Shown piece by piece: positions 6,933 to 14,256 of a DNA stretch of 64,000 bases. The first letter of the stretch is position 1, and each line of letters opens with the position of its first letter. The notes under the pieces were generated by a model. That model did not search any database. It saw only the letters and a list, made by a program, of their open reading frames with translations, and was not told the origin of the DNA. The position numbers and the translations under genes were made by a program. Source of the DNA: JBBQXH01 sp963710975 (GTDB taxonomy: Bacteria; Actinomycetota; Thermoleophilia; Gaiellales; Gaiellaceae); assembly GCA_963710975.1 (NCBI GenBank), contig CAVQCG010000001.1, positions 310,001 to 374,000 on the forward strand, read 5' to 3'.

Positions 6933-8306
6933 ATGGCGGGCCGCGTGCCGATGCTGGATCCGGTGCTCATGAACCCGATCCGCATCCTCGTCGTCGTCGG
7001 TACCCGGCCCGAGGCCGTCAAGCTCGTCCCCATCATCCTCGCGCTCCGCGAGAGCCCCTGCTTCGATCCGATCGTCGTCGCGACGGGACAGCATCACCGA
7101 ATGGTCTCCGAGATCTTCGCTCTCGCCGAGATTCACACGGACGCCGACCTGTGGATCGGCGGTCACCGCTCGGCGGGGCTCAACGAGCTCGTCGCATCCG
7201 TCCTGCGACGCTTCGAGGACTTCTGCGTCGGCAGCTTCGGTGACCACGGCGCAACCGTCGCTCCCGTCGAGGATGTCCTCAGCGGCGACTATCCCAGTGC
7301 CGTGCTGGTGCACGGTGACACCAGCTCGGCGATGGCCGCTGCCCTGGCGGCCTTCCATCTCCGAATTCCGGTTGTCCACGTCGAGGCGGGCCTCCGCACC
7401 GGGGGTACGATCCTCACCCCGTTTCCGGAGGAGCTCAACCGCCAGCTCGTCTCCTGTATCGCATCGTTCCACCTCGCCCCGACGGCGGCAAACGCCGAGA
7501 ACCTGATCCGGGAGAACATCTCCCACGAGCGGATCTTCGTCACCGGGAACACGAGCATCGACGCGCTGAAGTGGGCCGCCTCGCTCGAGGTGCCCTACGA
7601 CGACCCGCGGGTCCAGGACGCCGACGCGTCGGGGGACCGGATCGTCGTCGTGACCGGTCACCGTCGCGAGAACTGGAACGGTGGACTGGCGGGCATCGCG
7701 GAGGGTGTCGCACGAATCGCCCGCACGCATCCCGAAACGCGGTTCGTCGTGCCGCTCCACCCGAATCCGAGGGTTCGCGAGGCCCTCTCGCCGCCGCTCG
7801 AGGACATGGCGAACGTCATCCTGACCGAGCCGCTCGGGTACGCGTCGTTCTCGCGGCTTCTCGCACGCTGCTACTTCGCGATCACCGACTCCGGCGGAAT
7901 CCAGGAGGAGGCCCCGGCCCTTGGCAAACCCGTCATCGTCGTGCGGGACGAAACCGAGCGGGGCGAGGGCGTCGAGGCGGGAACGCTCCTCCTCGTCGGT
8001 ACCGATCCTCTCGCGATCGAGAGCGCTGGCGCGCTCCTGCTCGACGACCCGGTCGCGTATCAGCAGATGGCGGATGCGCCGAACCCGTACGGTGACGGGC
8101 GGGCGGCCGAGCGGATCGTCGGAGCGCTCGAGCATCTGCTGAACGGCGGGAGCCCGCCGGCCCCCTTTGGGCCCGGCTACAGCCGCCATGCCGTCCTCGA
8201 GGCAGCAGGGTACGAGCCGGGGCGCCAGATCGCCGCGCCGATCGGCCCGTCTGGGCGGGGCGTCGCCGATCCGGCGCTCGCAGGAGAGCGGTGGCACCTG
8301 CCCTGA
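6933..8306 (+). CDS. wecB: UDP-N-acetylglucosamine 2-epimerase (non-hydrolysing)
   Basis: Converts UDP-GlcNAc to UDP-ManNAc for cell-surface polysaccharide. The order of motifs is typical: VGTRPEAVKLVP near the N-terminus, VHGDTSSAMAAALAAFHLRI, VEAGLRT, PFPEELNRQL, VVTGHRRENW, then ITDSGGIQEEAPALGKPVIV and the catalytic ERGEGVEAGT stretch. At about 457 residues it is longer than the usual 370-390. The extra length is a C-terminal extension after residue 400. The start could be 6933, 6951 or 6969; conserved sequence begins just after the third. It overlaps the next gene by 16 bases, forming a surface-polysaccharide operon. Confidence 0.92.
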   Translation: MAGRVPMLDPVLMNPIRILVVVGTRPEAVKLVPIILALRESPCFDPIVVATGQHHRMVSEIFALAEIHTDADLWIGGHRSAGLNELVASVLRRFEDFCVGSFGDHGATVAPVEDVLSGDYPSAVLVHGDTSSAMAAALAAFHLRIPVVHVEAGLRTGGTILTPFPEELNRQLVSCIASFHLAPTAANAENLIRENISHERIFVTGNTSIDALKWAASLEVPYDDPRVQDADASGDRIVVVTGHRRENWNGGLAGIAEGVARIARTHPETRFVVPLHPNPRVREALSPPLEDMANVILTEPLGYASFSRLLARCYFAITDSGGIQEEAPALGKPVIVVRDETERGEGVEAGTLLLVGTDPLAIESAGALLLDDPVAYQQMADAPNPYGDGRAAERIVGALEHLLNGGSPPAPFGPGYSRHAVLEAAGYEPGRQIAAPIGPSGRGVADPALAGERWHLP

Positions 8307-9586
8307 CGCTCCCCTTCGAAGGGATGCCGCCCGGCTGGATCGTGGTCTTCGTGGCGGCGTTCATCGTCATCTGCGGGATGCTCGCCTGGACGTCCTGGCT
8401 CTATGCCCGCGGACGGGTCTGGTCCCGTCGGCTGCCCGAGCGAGTCGAGCACCTCGACCCCACACTGCTCTGGGTCTTTCTCGTGCCCGCCCTGAACGAG
8501 GAGATCACCATCGAGGACAGCGTCGAGCGCCTGCTGGCGGTCGACGCGCCGAACAAGCTCATCGTCGTGATCGACGACGGCTCCGACGACGGGACGCCTG
8601 ACGTGCTGGCACGGCTCGGGCACCCCGACCTCGTGGTGCTGCGGCGAGATGCTCCCCACGCGCGTGAGGGCAAGGCAGCCGCACTCAATCACGCCTACGG
8701 GGCGCTCGACCGCTTCGTCGCGGCCCGTGGCGCCTCGAGGGAGCACGCAATCGTCTGCGTCGTGGACGCGGATGGGCGCCTCCACCCGGATGCGCCGGCC
8801 TACGCGGCCGCTCATTTTGCGGACCCCGATGTCGGCGGGCTCCAGGTGCTGGTCCGCATCTACAACCGCCACGGCCTGCTGACCTGGTTCCAGGATGTCG
8901 AGTTCTCGATCTACGGGCTTCTCTACCAGGCCGGGCGCAGCCCCTGGGGAACGGCGGGCATGGGTGGAAACGGCCAGTTCAACCGCCTCTCGGCGCTCGA
9001 CTCGCTGAGCGAGGGCGCCGGTCCGTGGCGCGACAGGCTCACCGAGGACCAGGATCTCGGCCTCCGCCTCATCGAGGCGGGCTGGAAGGGCAGGCAGGAG
9101 GTACGCACGAGTGTCGACCAGCAGGGCCTCGGAAACCTCCGGAGACTGTTCCGCCAGAGAACCCGCTGGTCACAGGGAAACCTCCAGGCGTCCGCCCAGC
9201 TCCCGTCCGTCTGGCGGGCAGATCTTCCGGTGAGCGCACGGCTCGACCTGGTCGCCTACCTCCTGATGCCCTGGTGGCAGGGCATCGTCGGCATCTCCCT
9301 CATCGCGGCGATCGCGCTCGCAGCGACAGGGCAGTCCTCGTTCTGGGGAGCCGGCGCCTGGTGGCAGCTCATCTTCTTCTACATCCTCGGCTTCGGCGGG
9401 ACGATCATGGGCTGCATCGCCCGCGAGTCCGGGCGCGGAGCCTGGGGTGTCTTCGTCGGCTACCTGATCGCGCACCCGTACGCCTTCTACTCGTGGATGC
9501 TGTGGCCGGTGCTGCTCCGGGCGGGACTTCGCCAGCTTCGCCACCGCCGCGACTGGGCGAAGACCCAGCGCGAAGCGATCGCCTGA
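8291..9586 (+). CDS. Family 2 glycosyltransferase, processive, membrane-bound
   Basis: 431 residues. A helix at about residues 15-38 is followed by a GT-A domain with FLVPALNEE, DDGSDDGT, VVDADGR, the EDQDLGLRL acceptor motif and the RQRTRW (QxxRW-type) signature of processive synthases. Three or four helices follow (LVAYLLMPWWQGIVGISLIA onward). The start is GTG 8291, with AGGAG about five bases upstream. It overlaps the epimerase gene, so its donor sugar could be UDP-ManNAc or UDP-GlcNAc. Cellulose/hyaluronan-synthase-like proteins share the layout. The polymer itself is not identifiable. Confidence 0.9.
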   Translation: MAPALTLPFEGMPPGWIVVFVAAFIVICGMLAWTSWLYARGRVWSRRLPERVEHLDPTLLWVFLVPALNEEITIEDSVERLLAVDAPNKLIVVIDDGSDDGTPDVLARLGHPDLVVLRRDAPHAREGKAAALNHAYGALDRFVAARGASREHAIVCVVDADGRLHPDAPAYAAAHFADPDVGGLQVLVRIYNRHGLLTWFQDVEFSIYGLLYQAGRSPWGTAGMGGNGQFNRLSALDSLSEGAGPWRDRLTEDQDLGLRLIEAGWKGRQEVRTSVDQQGLGNLRRLFRQRTRWSQGNLQASAQLPSVWRADLPVSARLDLVAYLLMPWWQGIVGISLIAAIALAATGQSSFWGAGAWWQLIFFYILGFGGTIMGCIARESGRGAWGVFVGYLIAHPYAFYSWMLWPVLLRAGLRQLRHRRDWAKTQREAIA

Positions 9587-9592
9587 AGCGCG

Positions 9593-9820
9593 CTAGTTGA
9601 TGCTGGCGATCGGCAGGACGGTGGTCTCGTCGCGCGTCTGCACGATCAGCACGATCGCCACCGTGTTCTGCCACTCGTGACCGGGGCCGAGCGAGGAGTC
9701 GAGAAGCTCAGGCACATCGGCCGGAGGAACGTAGAACGCATCGGAGACGGAAGGTTCTGCGGGCCACATGAGGGGAGCATCGGCAGAACGCCACAACATC
9801 CTGAGTCCCTCGTTCGTCAT
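9593..9820 (-). CDS. Hypothetical protein
   Basis: A 75-residue frame from ATG 9820. No family is recognised. It is rich in Pro and aromatics in the middle (FYVPPADVPELLDSS), with a hydrophobic C-terminal strand (TVAIVLIVQTRDETTVLPIA). There is no good Shine-Dalgarno. It ends five bases after the glycosyltransferase stop on the other strand. The composition looks protein-like, but nothing else supports it. Confidence 0.35.
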   Translation of the reverse strand: MTNEGLRMLWRSADAPLMWPAEPSVSDAFYVPPADVPELLDSSLGPGHEWQNTVAIVLIVQTRDETTVLPIASIN

Positions 9821-9876
9821 ACGAGCAACTCGCGAGCAAGATGTGCTCGAACCCACGGCCGAGCTGAACTTCGAAG

Positions 9877-9921
9877 AGCGGGCGACGGGACTCGAACCCG
9901 CGACGCTCAGCTTGGAAGGCT
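9877..9921 (-). repeat. tRNA-Gly 3'-half copy (att-like site)
   Basis: Matches 11088-11132 over 45 bases with one mismatch (near 9905). It covers discriminator, acceptor 3' strand, T arm, variable loop and anticodon loop. Identity stops inside the anticodon stem, after which the sequence is unrelated and no tRNA can fold. Confidence 0.85.
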
Positions 9922-10036
9922 ACTCCCCACGGTGCGACGTTCGGCAGCAAACGACGACGACCGTGTATAGCCATGCGGGTTTGCGGCGCACTAACACCCC
10001 GCGACACCGCATCCCTCCACGGGCGTTTTCAGAGTC

Positions 10037-10061
10037 GTTTTGGCCATACGTGGCCACGGGA
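10037..10061 (+). repeat. Internal repeat, left copy (possible recombinase arm site)
   Basis: GTTTTGGCCATACGTGGCCA followed by CGGGA. Nearly the same sequence occurs at 11002-11027. It carries two TGGCCA palindromes four bases apart. It lies about 115 bases inside the left att-like copy. Confidence 0.55.
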
Positions 10062-10150
10062 CCCCGCTGGTGAGAGGCCCGCTGGCACCCGGCAAGGGCG
10101 CGGGCAACGAGCCGACAGCCACGACGAACGATGCGGAGCCTCGAAGCCCC

Positions 10151-10651
10151 TCAGGCGAGCAGCGGGCAGATAGCGCTCGGGCCATCGTCGCCGAAGTTGC
10201 CGTGCTGCTCGAACGAGAGCACGGTTGAAGCGGGATCGTCTGGGTCGCCGCTGAACAGAATCTTCCGCAAGCCAATCTCGTAGTAGACACCCTGCACCTT
10301 GATATGAATGCCAGTCGAGAGCAGGAAGACCGTGCCGTCGGCGTTGATACTGAACTTGTCCAGACCACGGTCCGCGCTCAAGATGGTCTTCCCGTTGGCC
10401 GGATTCGTCACGGTGTCCACGAGGCTCGGGTTCTGGCTCACCTGGCGAACGCTTCCGTCCCGGTTGAAATACACCGCGACACGAAACTTGCCGGTCGAGT
10501 GCACAGTGATCGGGAACGAACAGAAGTCACCAGCAGGAATTGTCTCACTGTCGTCTACTTTGAAAACACTGACATCCGGCGGACTGGCGTAGGCGGGAAC
10601 GGCCACCACCGCGGCCACGACAAACGCAGCGAGAAGGAAGAGGACACGCAT
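10151..10651 (-). CDS. Exported hypothetical protein in the tRNA-Gly element
   Basis: 166 residues with a clear Sec signal peptide (MRVLFLLAAFVVAAVVAVPA, then YASPP) and likely cleavage after AYA. The mature part is predicted beta-rich, with two cysteines (FCSFP near the start, ICPLLA at the end) that could form a disulfide. No enzymatic motif is visible. It is the only complete gene inside the tRNA-Gly relic, so it is probably a passenger gene of the former element. Similar secreted orphans are frequent cargo in actinobacterial integrative elements, but the function is unknown. Confidence 0.75.
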   Translation of the reverse strand: MRVLFLLAAFVVAAVVAVPAYASPPDVSVFKVDDSETIPAGDFCSFPITVHSTGKFRVAVYFNRDGSVRQVSQNPSLVDTVTNPANGKTILSADRGLDKFSINADGTVFLLSTGIHIKVQGVYYEIGLRKILFSGDPDDPASTVLSFEQHGNFGDDGPSAICPLLA

Positions 10652-10728
10652 GTGGCGATTCTTTCAAGCGCCAGGCGTGTCTGTCCACTGGACCAACGGG
10701 GAGTTCAGTGCCGCCGCCGAGACACGCG

Positions 10729-11000
10729 GCCCCTCACGGCGGCTACCTCAACCTCCACAACTTCCGCCGCCGCGAGTGGTTCCCCCCATCGAAGCGGCGG
10801 GAATCCCCCGCCGGCGAATCTACGACCTCCGACACACCTTCGCGTCGAACGCCCTCGCGGCCGGCGTCACGTCAAGCGTGCTCGCCCACTACTTCGGTTC
10901 GAGCGAGCTAATGATCGACCGAACCTACTCGCACCTTGTGCGCGGCTCGGACGATTTTCTCCGTGACCGCTTGAACGCCTGGACGGCAGAGCAGACTTAG
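10729..11000 (+). pseudogene. Tyrosine recombinase (integrase) C-terminal fragment
   Basis: Two frames together give GYLNLHNFRRREWFPP, then AAGIPRRRIYDLRHTFASNA, DRTYSHL and a short tail. YDLRHTFAS holds the catalytic Arg and nearby His of the second active-site box, and TYSHL the Tyr region. A frameshift lies near 10780. Upstream of 10729 nothing integrase-like is seen, so the N-terminal DNA-binding and core domains are lost. It cannot be active as it stands. It lies directly before the tRNA-Gly 3' end, the usual place for the integrase of a tRNA-targeted element. Confidence 0.8.
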
Positions 11001-11001
11001 G

Positions 11002-11027
11002 GTTTTGGCCATGATATGGCCACGGGA
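11002..11027 (+). repeat. Internal repeat, right copy (possible recombinase arm site)
   Basis: GTTTTGGCCATGATATGGCC followed by ACGGGA. It begins one base after the integrase fragment stop and matches 10037-10061 apart from the spacer. It lies about 60 bases inside the tRNA end of the relic. Confidence 0.55.
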
Positions 11028-11055
11028 GAGGAGCACTCGTGACGTCTCAAAGTAG

Positions 11056-11076
11056 AAAACCCCGCTCTGAGCAGGG
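11056..11076 (-). terminator. Intrinsic terminator of tRNA-Gly
   Basis: Read on the minus strand: CCCTGCT-CAG-AGCGGGG-TTTT. This is a 7-bp stem, 3-base loop and four Ts, 12 bases past the tRNA 3' end. Confidence 0.75.
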
Positions 11077-11087
11077 CTTTCGTTGAA

Positions 11088-11161
11088 AGCGGGCGACGGG
11101 ACTCGAACCCGCGACCCTCAGCTTGGAAGGCTGACGCTCTAGCCAACTGAGCTACGCCCGC
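11088..11161 (-). tRNA. tRNA-Gly(TCC)
   Basis: A 74-base cloverleaf: acceptor GCGGGCG/CGCCCGC, D arm GCTC...GAGC, anticodon stem TCAGC/GCTGA around CTTCCAA (anticodon TCC), a T arm with loop TTCGAGT, and discriminator T. CCA is not encoded. It is the intact end of the 9.9-11.2 kb relic. Confidence 0.97.
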
Positions 11162-11175
11162 GCGGTACTGAAACC

Positions 11176-11376
11176 CTAGCTGACCCGCGCGCGGATGGTT
11201 CGCACTCGGAGGCTCAGCGAATCCACGAGGGTTCGTGCACGATCGGGCCCGAGCTCCGCGGCGAGGCGGTCACGAGCGCTCGCCCTTCCGCGGCCGGTCA
11301 GCCGCCCGACCGCGGCGAGATCCGCGAGGAGGCGAGCATCTCCTCGGGGGACGCGAGCGGGAGTCGGAGTGCTCAC
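11176..11376 (-). CDS. Small hypothetical protein
   Basis: 66 residues from GTG 11376. Nearly all of it is predicted helical and highly charged (DARLLADLAAVGRLTGRG, then RDRLAAELGPDRARTLVDSL). No family is recognised. It is divergent from the LigD-type polymerase gene, whose coding begins 50 bases away. Codon composition fits a real gene but there is no independent support. Confidence 0.45.
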   Translation of the reverse strand: MSTPTPARVPRGDARLLADLAAVGRLTGRGRASARDRLAAELGPDRARTLVDSLSLRVRTIRARVS

Positions 11377-11426
11377 GATTCTGAGCGTACACCCCACTCC
11401 GGCCGGCACCCGCTAGCGTGAGGAGC

Positions 11427-12437
11427 GTGGCATCGCCGTTCGTCGAGCTCGAGGTCGGGACCCGCACCGTGAAGGTGACCAACCCGGACAAGGTGTTCTT
11501 CTCGACGCGGGGCGAGACGAAGCTCGATCTCGTCCAGTATTACCTCTCCGTCGGGGACGGAATTCTTCGCGCCCTGCGCGAGCGGCCGACGCAGCTCAAG
11601 CGCCACCCGGACGGCGCGGAGGGCGAGGCGATCTACCAGAAGCGCGTACCGAAGCACGCGCCCGACTGGATCGAGACCGCACGCGTGACGTTTCCCTCGG
11701 GTCGCCACGCCGACGAGCTCTGCGTCACGGAGCTCGCGCAGGTCGCATGGGCAGCGAATCTGGGGACGATCGACTTCCATCCCTGGCCTTCGCGGCGAGC
11801 GGACACCGAGCATCCGGACGAGCTCCGCATCGACGTCGATCCGCAGCCCGGCACGACGTTCGCCGACGGCAAGGCTGTCGCAGCGGTCGTGCACGACGTG
11901 CTCGACGAGCTCGGCTACGTCGGCTGGCCCAAGACGTCAGGCAACCGGGGCATCCACGTCTACTGCCGCATCGAGCCGAACTGGGGGTTCCGCGTGGTGC
12001 GCCGCGCGGCGCTCGCGTTCGCGCGGGAGGTCGAACGGCGGATGCCCGACCAGGTCACGACCGCATGGTGGAAGGAGGAGCGCGGGGAGCGAGTCTTCAT
12101 CGACTACAACCAGAACGCGCGCGACCGGACGATCGCGTCGGCCTACTCCGTGCGCGCCCGGCCAGACGCGACGATCTCGGCACCGATCACCTGGGACGAG
12201 CTTCCCGACGTCGAGACCGAGGACTTCACCATGGAGACGATGCCGGCCCGCTTCGCGGCGCAGGGCGACCTCCACGCGGGCATCGACGACGCCGTCTGCG
12301 ACCTGCGCGTGCTGCTCGAGTGGGTCGAGCGGGACGAGAAGGCAGGGGAGGGCGAGGCGCCGCTGCCGCCCCACTTCCCGAAGGAACCGGACGAGCCGAA
12401 GCGCGTCCAGCCGTCCCGAGCGCGGAACGATACTTGA
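11427..12437 (+). CDS. ligD: LigD-type primase-polymerase (NHEJ polymerase domain)
   Basis: About 336 residues. The N-terminus KVTNPDKVFF and GETKLDLVQYYLSVGDGILR, then RPTQLKRHPDG and YQKRVPKHAPDW, define the LigD PolDom. Catalytic acidic residues are in ELRIDVDPQPG (the DxD pair), and GNRGIHVY carries the conserved Ser/His region (here TSGNRGIHVYCRI). This enzyme fills and extends broken DNA ends with ribonucleotides. GTG 11427 gives the usual N-terminus, but GTG 11418 is possible; AGGAG at 11421-11425 is too close to 11427. The matching ligase is a separate gene at 13203-14207, and no Ku gene is in the window. Confidence 0.92.
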   Translation: MASPFVELEVGTRTVKVTNPDKVFFSTRGETKLDLVQYYLSVGDGILRALRERPTQLKRHPDGAEGEAIYQKRVPKHAPDWIETARVTFPSGRHADELCVTELAQVAWAANLGTIDFHPWPSRRADTEHPDELRIDVDPQPGTTFADGKAVAAVVHDVLDELGYVGWPKTSGNRGIHVYCRIEPNWGFRVVRRAALAFAREVERRMPDQVTTAWWKEERGERVFIDYNQNARDRTIASAYSVRARPDATISAPITWDELPDVETEDFTMETMPARFAAQGDLHAGIDDAVCDLRVLLEWVERDEKAGEGEAPLPPHFPKEPDEPKRVQPSRARNDT

Positions 12438-12468
12438 AAGGCTCTTTGCAGCGAGCTATTCTAGCTTT

Positions 12469-12768
12469 GTGAAGACGGTCACAGTCACCGAGGCGAAGAA
12501 TCGCCTCAGCGCACTCCTCGACCAGGTTCGTGCGGGAGAGACGGTACTGATCCTCGATCGCGGCGTCCCGGTTGCCCGTCTCGAAGGAGCATCGTCCGGA
12601 CTGCCCGACGCGCATGACGGACGCCTCGAGCGTCTCGAGCGGGCGGGCCTTGTCAGACGTGGATCGGGACGGCCGCTCACACTTCCCGAGCTCGACGAGC
12701 TGCCACGGCCGCGAGGGGGTGCAAGCATCGTGGAGGCTCTGCTCGAGGAGCGGCGCGAGGGCCGCTGA
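12469..12768 (+). CDS. Phd/YefM-type antitoxin
   Basis: 99 residues from GTG 12469. The N-terminus KTVTVTEAKNRLSALLDQVR, followed by GETVLILDRGVPVARLE, is the Phd/YefM DNA-binding fold. The C-terminal part, likely disordered until it binds the toxin, contains RPRGGASIVEALLEERREG. Antitoxins of this family repress their own promoter. Its stop overlaps the presumed CTG start of the toxin gene (CTGA), as expected for a co-translated pair. Confidence 0.88.
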   Translation: MKTVTVTEAKNRLSALLDQVRAGETVLILDRGVPVARLEGASSGLPDAHDGRLERLERAGLVRRGSGRPLTLPELDELPRPRGGASIVEALLEERREGR

Positions 12769-13199
12769 GATTCTGGGACAGCTCTGCGATTGTTCCGCTG
12801 CTCGTCCTGGAGCAGAGGTCCGAGGCTGTTCGGGGCACGCACGACAGCGACTCGAACATGCTCGTCTGGTGGGCCGCCGAGACCGAGTGCGTGTCGGCGA
12901 TCTCACGGCTCGCACGCGATGCGGAACTCAACGCAGACGACGTGGACAAGGCCCTGACGACGCTCGACGATCTCCAGTCCGTCTGGTCGGAGGTCGAACC
13001 TGGCTCGCCGGTGCGTTCCTATGCGCGCCGCCTACTCCGCGTTCACGAACTCCGTGCCGCTGACGCTCTCCAGCTTGCGGCGGCTGTCCTGGGAGCGGAG
13101 CACCATCCGGCGCTGTTGCCGCTCGTGACGCTCGATCGTCGCTTGGCACGGGCCGCCCGCCAGGAAGGCTTCCCGGTGCTCATGCCGGGTGACGGCTGA
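12765..13199 (+). CDS. vapC: PIN-domain toxin (VapC type) with an apparent CTG start
   Basis: 144 residues, beginning RFWDSSAIVPLLVLEQRSEA after the first codon. All four PIN acidic residues are visible: D in FWDSS, E in ETECVSAIS, D in AADALQLAA and D in VTLDRRL. It should be an Mg2+-dependent RNase neutralised by the upstream antitoxin. No ATG, GTG or TTG occurs in frame near the true N-terminus. The only candidate is CTG 12765, which overlaps the antitoxin stop. The next ATG (12858) would remove the first catalytic Asp. Either CTG is used or a start was lost by an A-to-C change. Confidence 0.85.
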   Translation: MRFWDSSAIVPLLVLEQRSEAVRGTHDSDSNMLVWWAAETECVSAISRLARDAELNADDVDKALTTLDDLQSVWSEVEPGSPVRSYARRLLRVHELRAADALQLAAAVLGAEHHPALLPLVTLDRRLARAARQEGFPVLMPGDG

Positions 13200-13202
13200 C
13201 GC

Positions 13203-14207
13203 TCAGCGCCCGAGCAGCCCAGAAACCGTCGGGTCGCCTGCTTTCGGCCGCGGCCGCACCTGGTCGACCGTGCACTGCGCGGGATCCTTGTCCGGACGGA
13301 AGCGAATGAGTCGCGTGCCGTGGCGGAAGCGGCGCTTCTGCCACTTGTCGTAGCGCACCTCGACCACGAGCTCGGGGCGCACGGCCGCCTCCTCGAGCTC
13401 GCCGGATCCCCACCGGGTCGGCTCCGAGAACTGCCTCCCCGGCGCGTCGTCGAGGAGGGGCGAGACGAGCGCCGCGATCTCCTCCTCACGTTTCGGTGCG
13501 ACCGCGGCCGACCCGACGTAAAGGAGCTTCCCGTCCTCCGCGTACAGCCCGAGGAGAAGCGTCGCGAGCCGGCCGCCGTCCTCCGACCTCCGGATCCCGA
13601 CGACGACGCACTCGGCCGTCAGGTGGCGCTTGACCTTGGCGACCCCGTCTCGGGAGCCCGGGAGGTAGGGCAGCCCGAGCTTCTTCGCGATGACACCGTC
13701 GAAGCCGGCGACGTCGAGGCGCTCCATCCATTCCCGTGCCACTCCTTCGTCCCGCGTGGCAGGGGAGAGGTCGAAGGGCAGCATTTCGACCCTGGAGCGG
13801 CGCTCCTCGAGCGGCTCCCGGTGCACCTCGGCGCCGTCCCAGAGCAGCATGTCGAAGACGACGAAACCCGCCGGGATCTCGCCGGCAAGCCGCTTGACCC
13901 GGCTCTCCGCCGGATGCAGGCGCATCTGCAGCGCGTCGAAGTCGAGCGCGCCGTCGCGTTCGATCACGATCTCCCCGTCGAGCGCAGATCGGGGAGGGAG
14001 TCGCTCGCCGAGCGGGCCCAGCTCCGGGAAGTAGCGAAGCAGCGGGCGCCCGTTTCGGCTCCAGATCCGGAATTCGCCGTCGAGGTTCTCGAGCACACCC
14101 CGGAAGCCGTCCCATTTCGGCTCGTACTGCCAGCCCCCGCCGGTCGGAAGCTCCCGAACGAGCTCTGCCTCCATCGGCGGGAACGGCAGACCGGCCGGAA
14201 CGTCCAC
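13203..14207 (-). CDS. ATP-dependent DNA ligase (LigD/LigC type)
   Basis: About 334 residues. The adenylation lysine is in YEPKWDGFRG (KxDG), followed by LDGEIVIERDGALDFDALQM, FVVFDMLLWDG, DGVIAKKL, AKVKRHLTAECVVVG (motif V) and the OB-fold domain ending EVRYDKWQKRRFRHGTRLIR. GTG 14207 or ATG 14174 is the likely start; earlier ATGs would run into the divergent CtaG gene. It seals ends produced by the NHEJ polymerase. Here polymerase and ligase are split onto opposite strands with a toxin-antitoxin pair between them. Confidence 0.92.
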   Translation of the reverse strand: MDVPAGLPFPPMEAELVRELPTGGGWQYEPKWDGFRGVLENLDGEFRIWSRNGRPLLRYFPELGPLGERLPPRSALDGEIVIERDGALDFDALQMRLHPAESRVKRLAGEIPAGFVVFDMLLWDGAEVHREPLEERRSRVEMLPFDLSPATRDEGVAREWMERLDVAGFDGVIAKKLGLPYLPGSRDGVAKVKRHLTAECVVVGIRRSEDGGRLATLLLGLYAEDGKLLYVGSAAVAPKREEEIAALVSPLLDDAPGRQFSEPTRWGSGELEEAAVRPELVVEVRYDKWQKRRFRHGTRLIRFRPDKDPAQCTVDQVRPRPKAGDPTVSGLLGR

Positions 14208-14256
14208 GGCTGAATCAGTACCAGAGCGATCGCGGGCTGGCGATACCCTCCGTCTC

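Larger units (their letters stand above)
9877..11161. mobile_element. Relic of an integrated element at tRNA-Gly (about 1.2 kb)
   Basis: An intact tRNA-Gly lies at the right (11088-11161). A 45-bp direct copy of its 3' half lies at the left (9877-9921). Between them are an exported-protein gene (10151-10651) and the C-terminal piece of a tyrosine recombinase (10729-11000), which ends 87 bases from the tRNA 3' end. This is the standard layout of a tRNA-targeted integrative element: attL/attR repeats with int beside one of them. Only a remnant remains. Two further 25-bp repeats (10037-10061, 11002-11027) sit just inside the ends. Confidence 0.75.
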
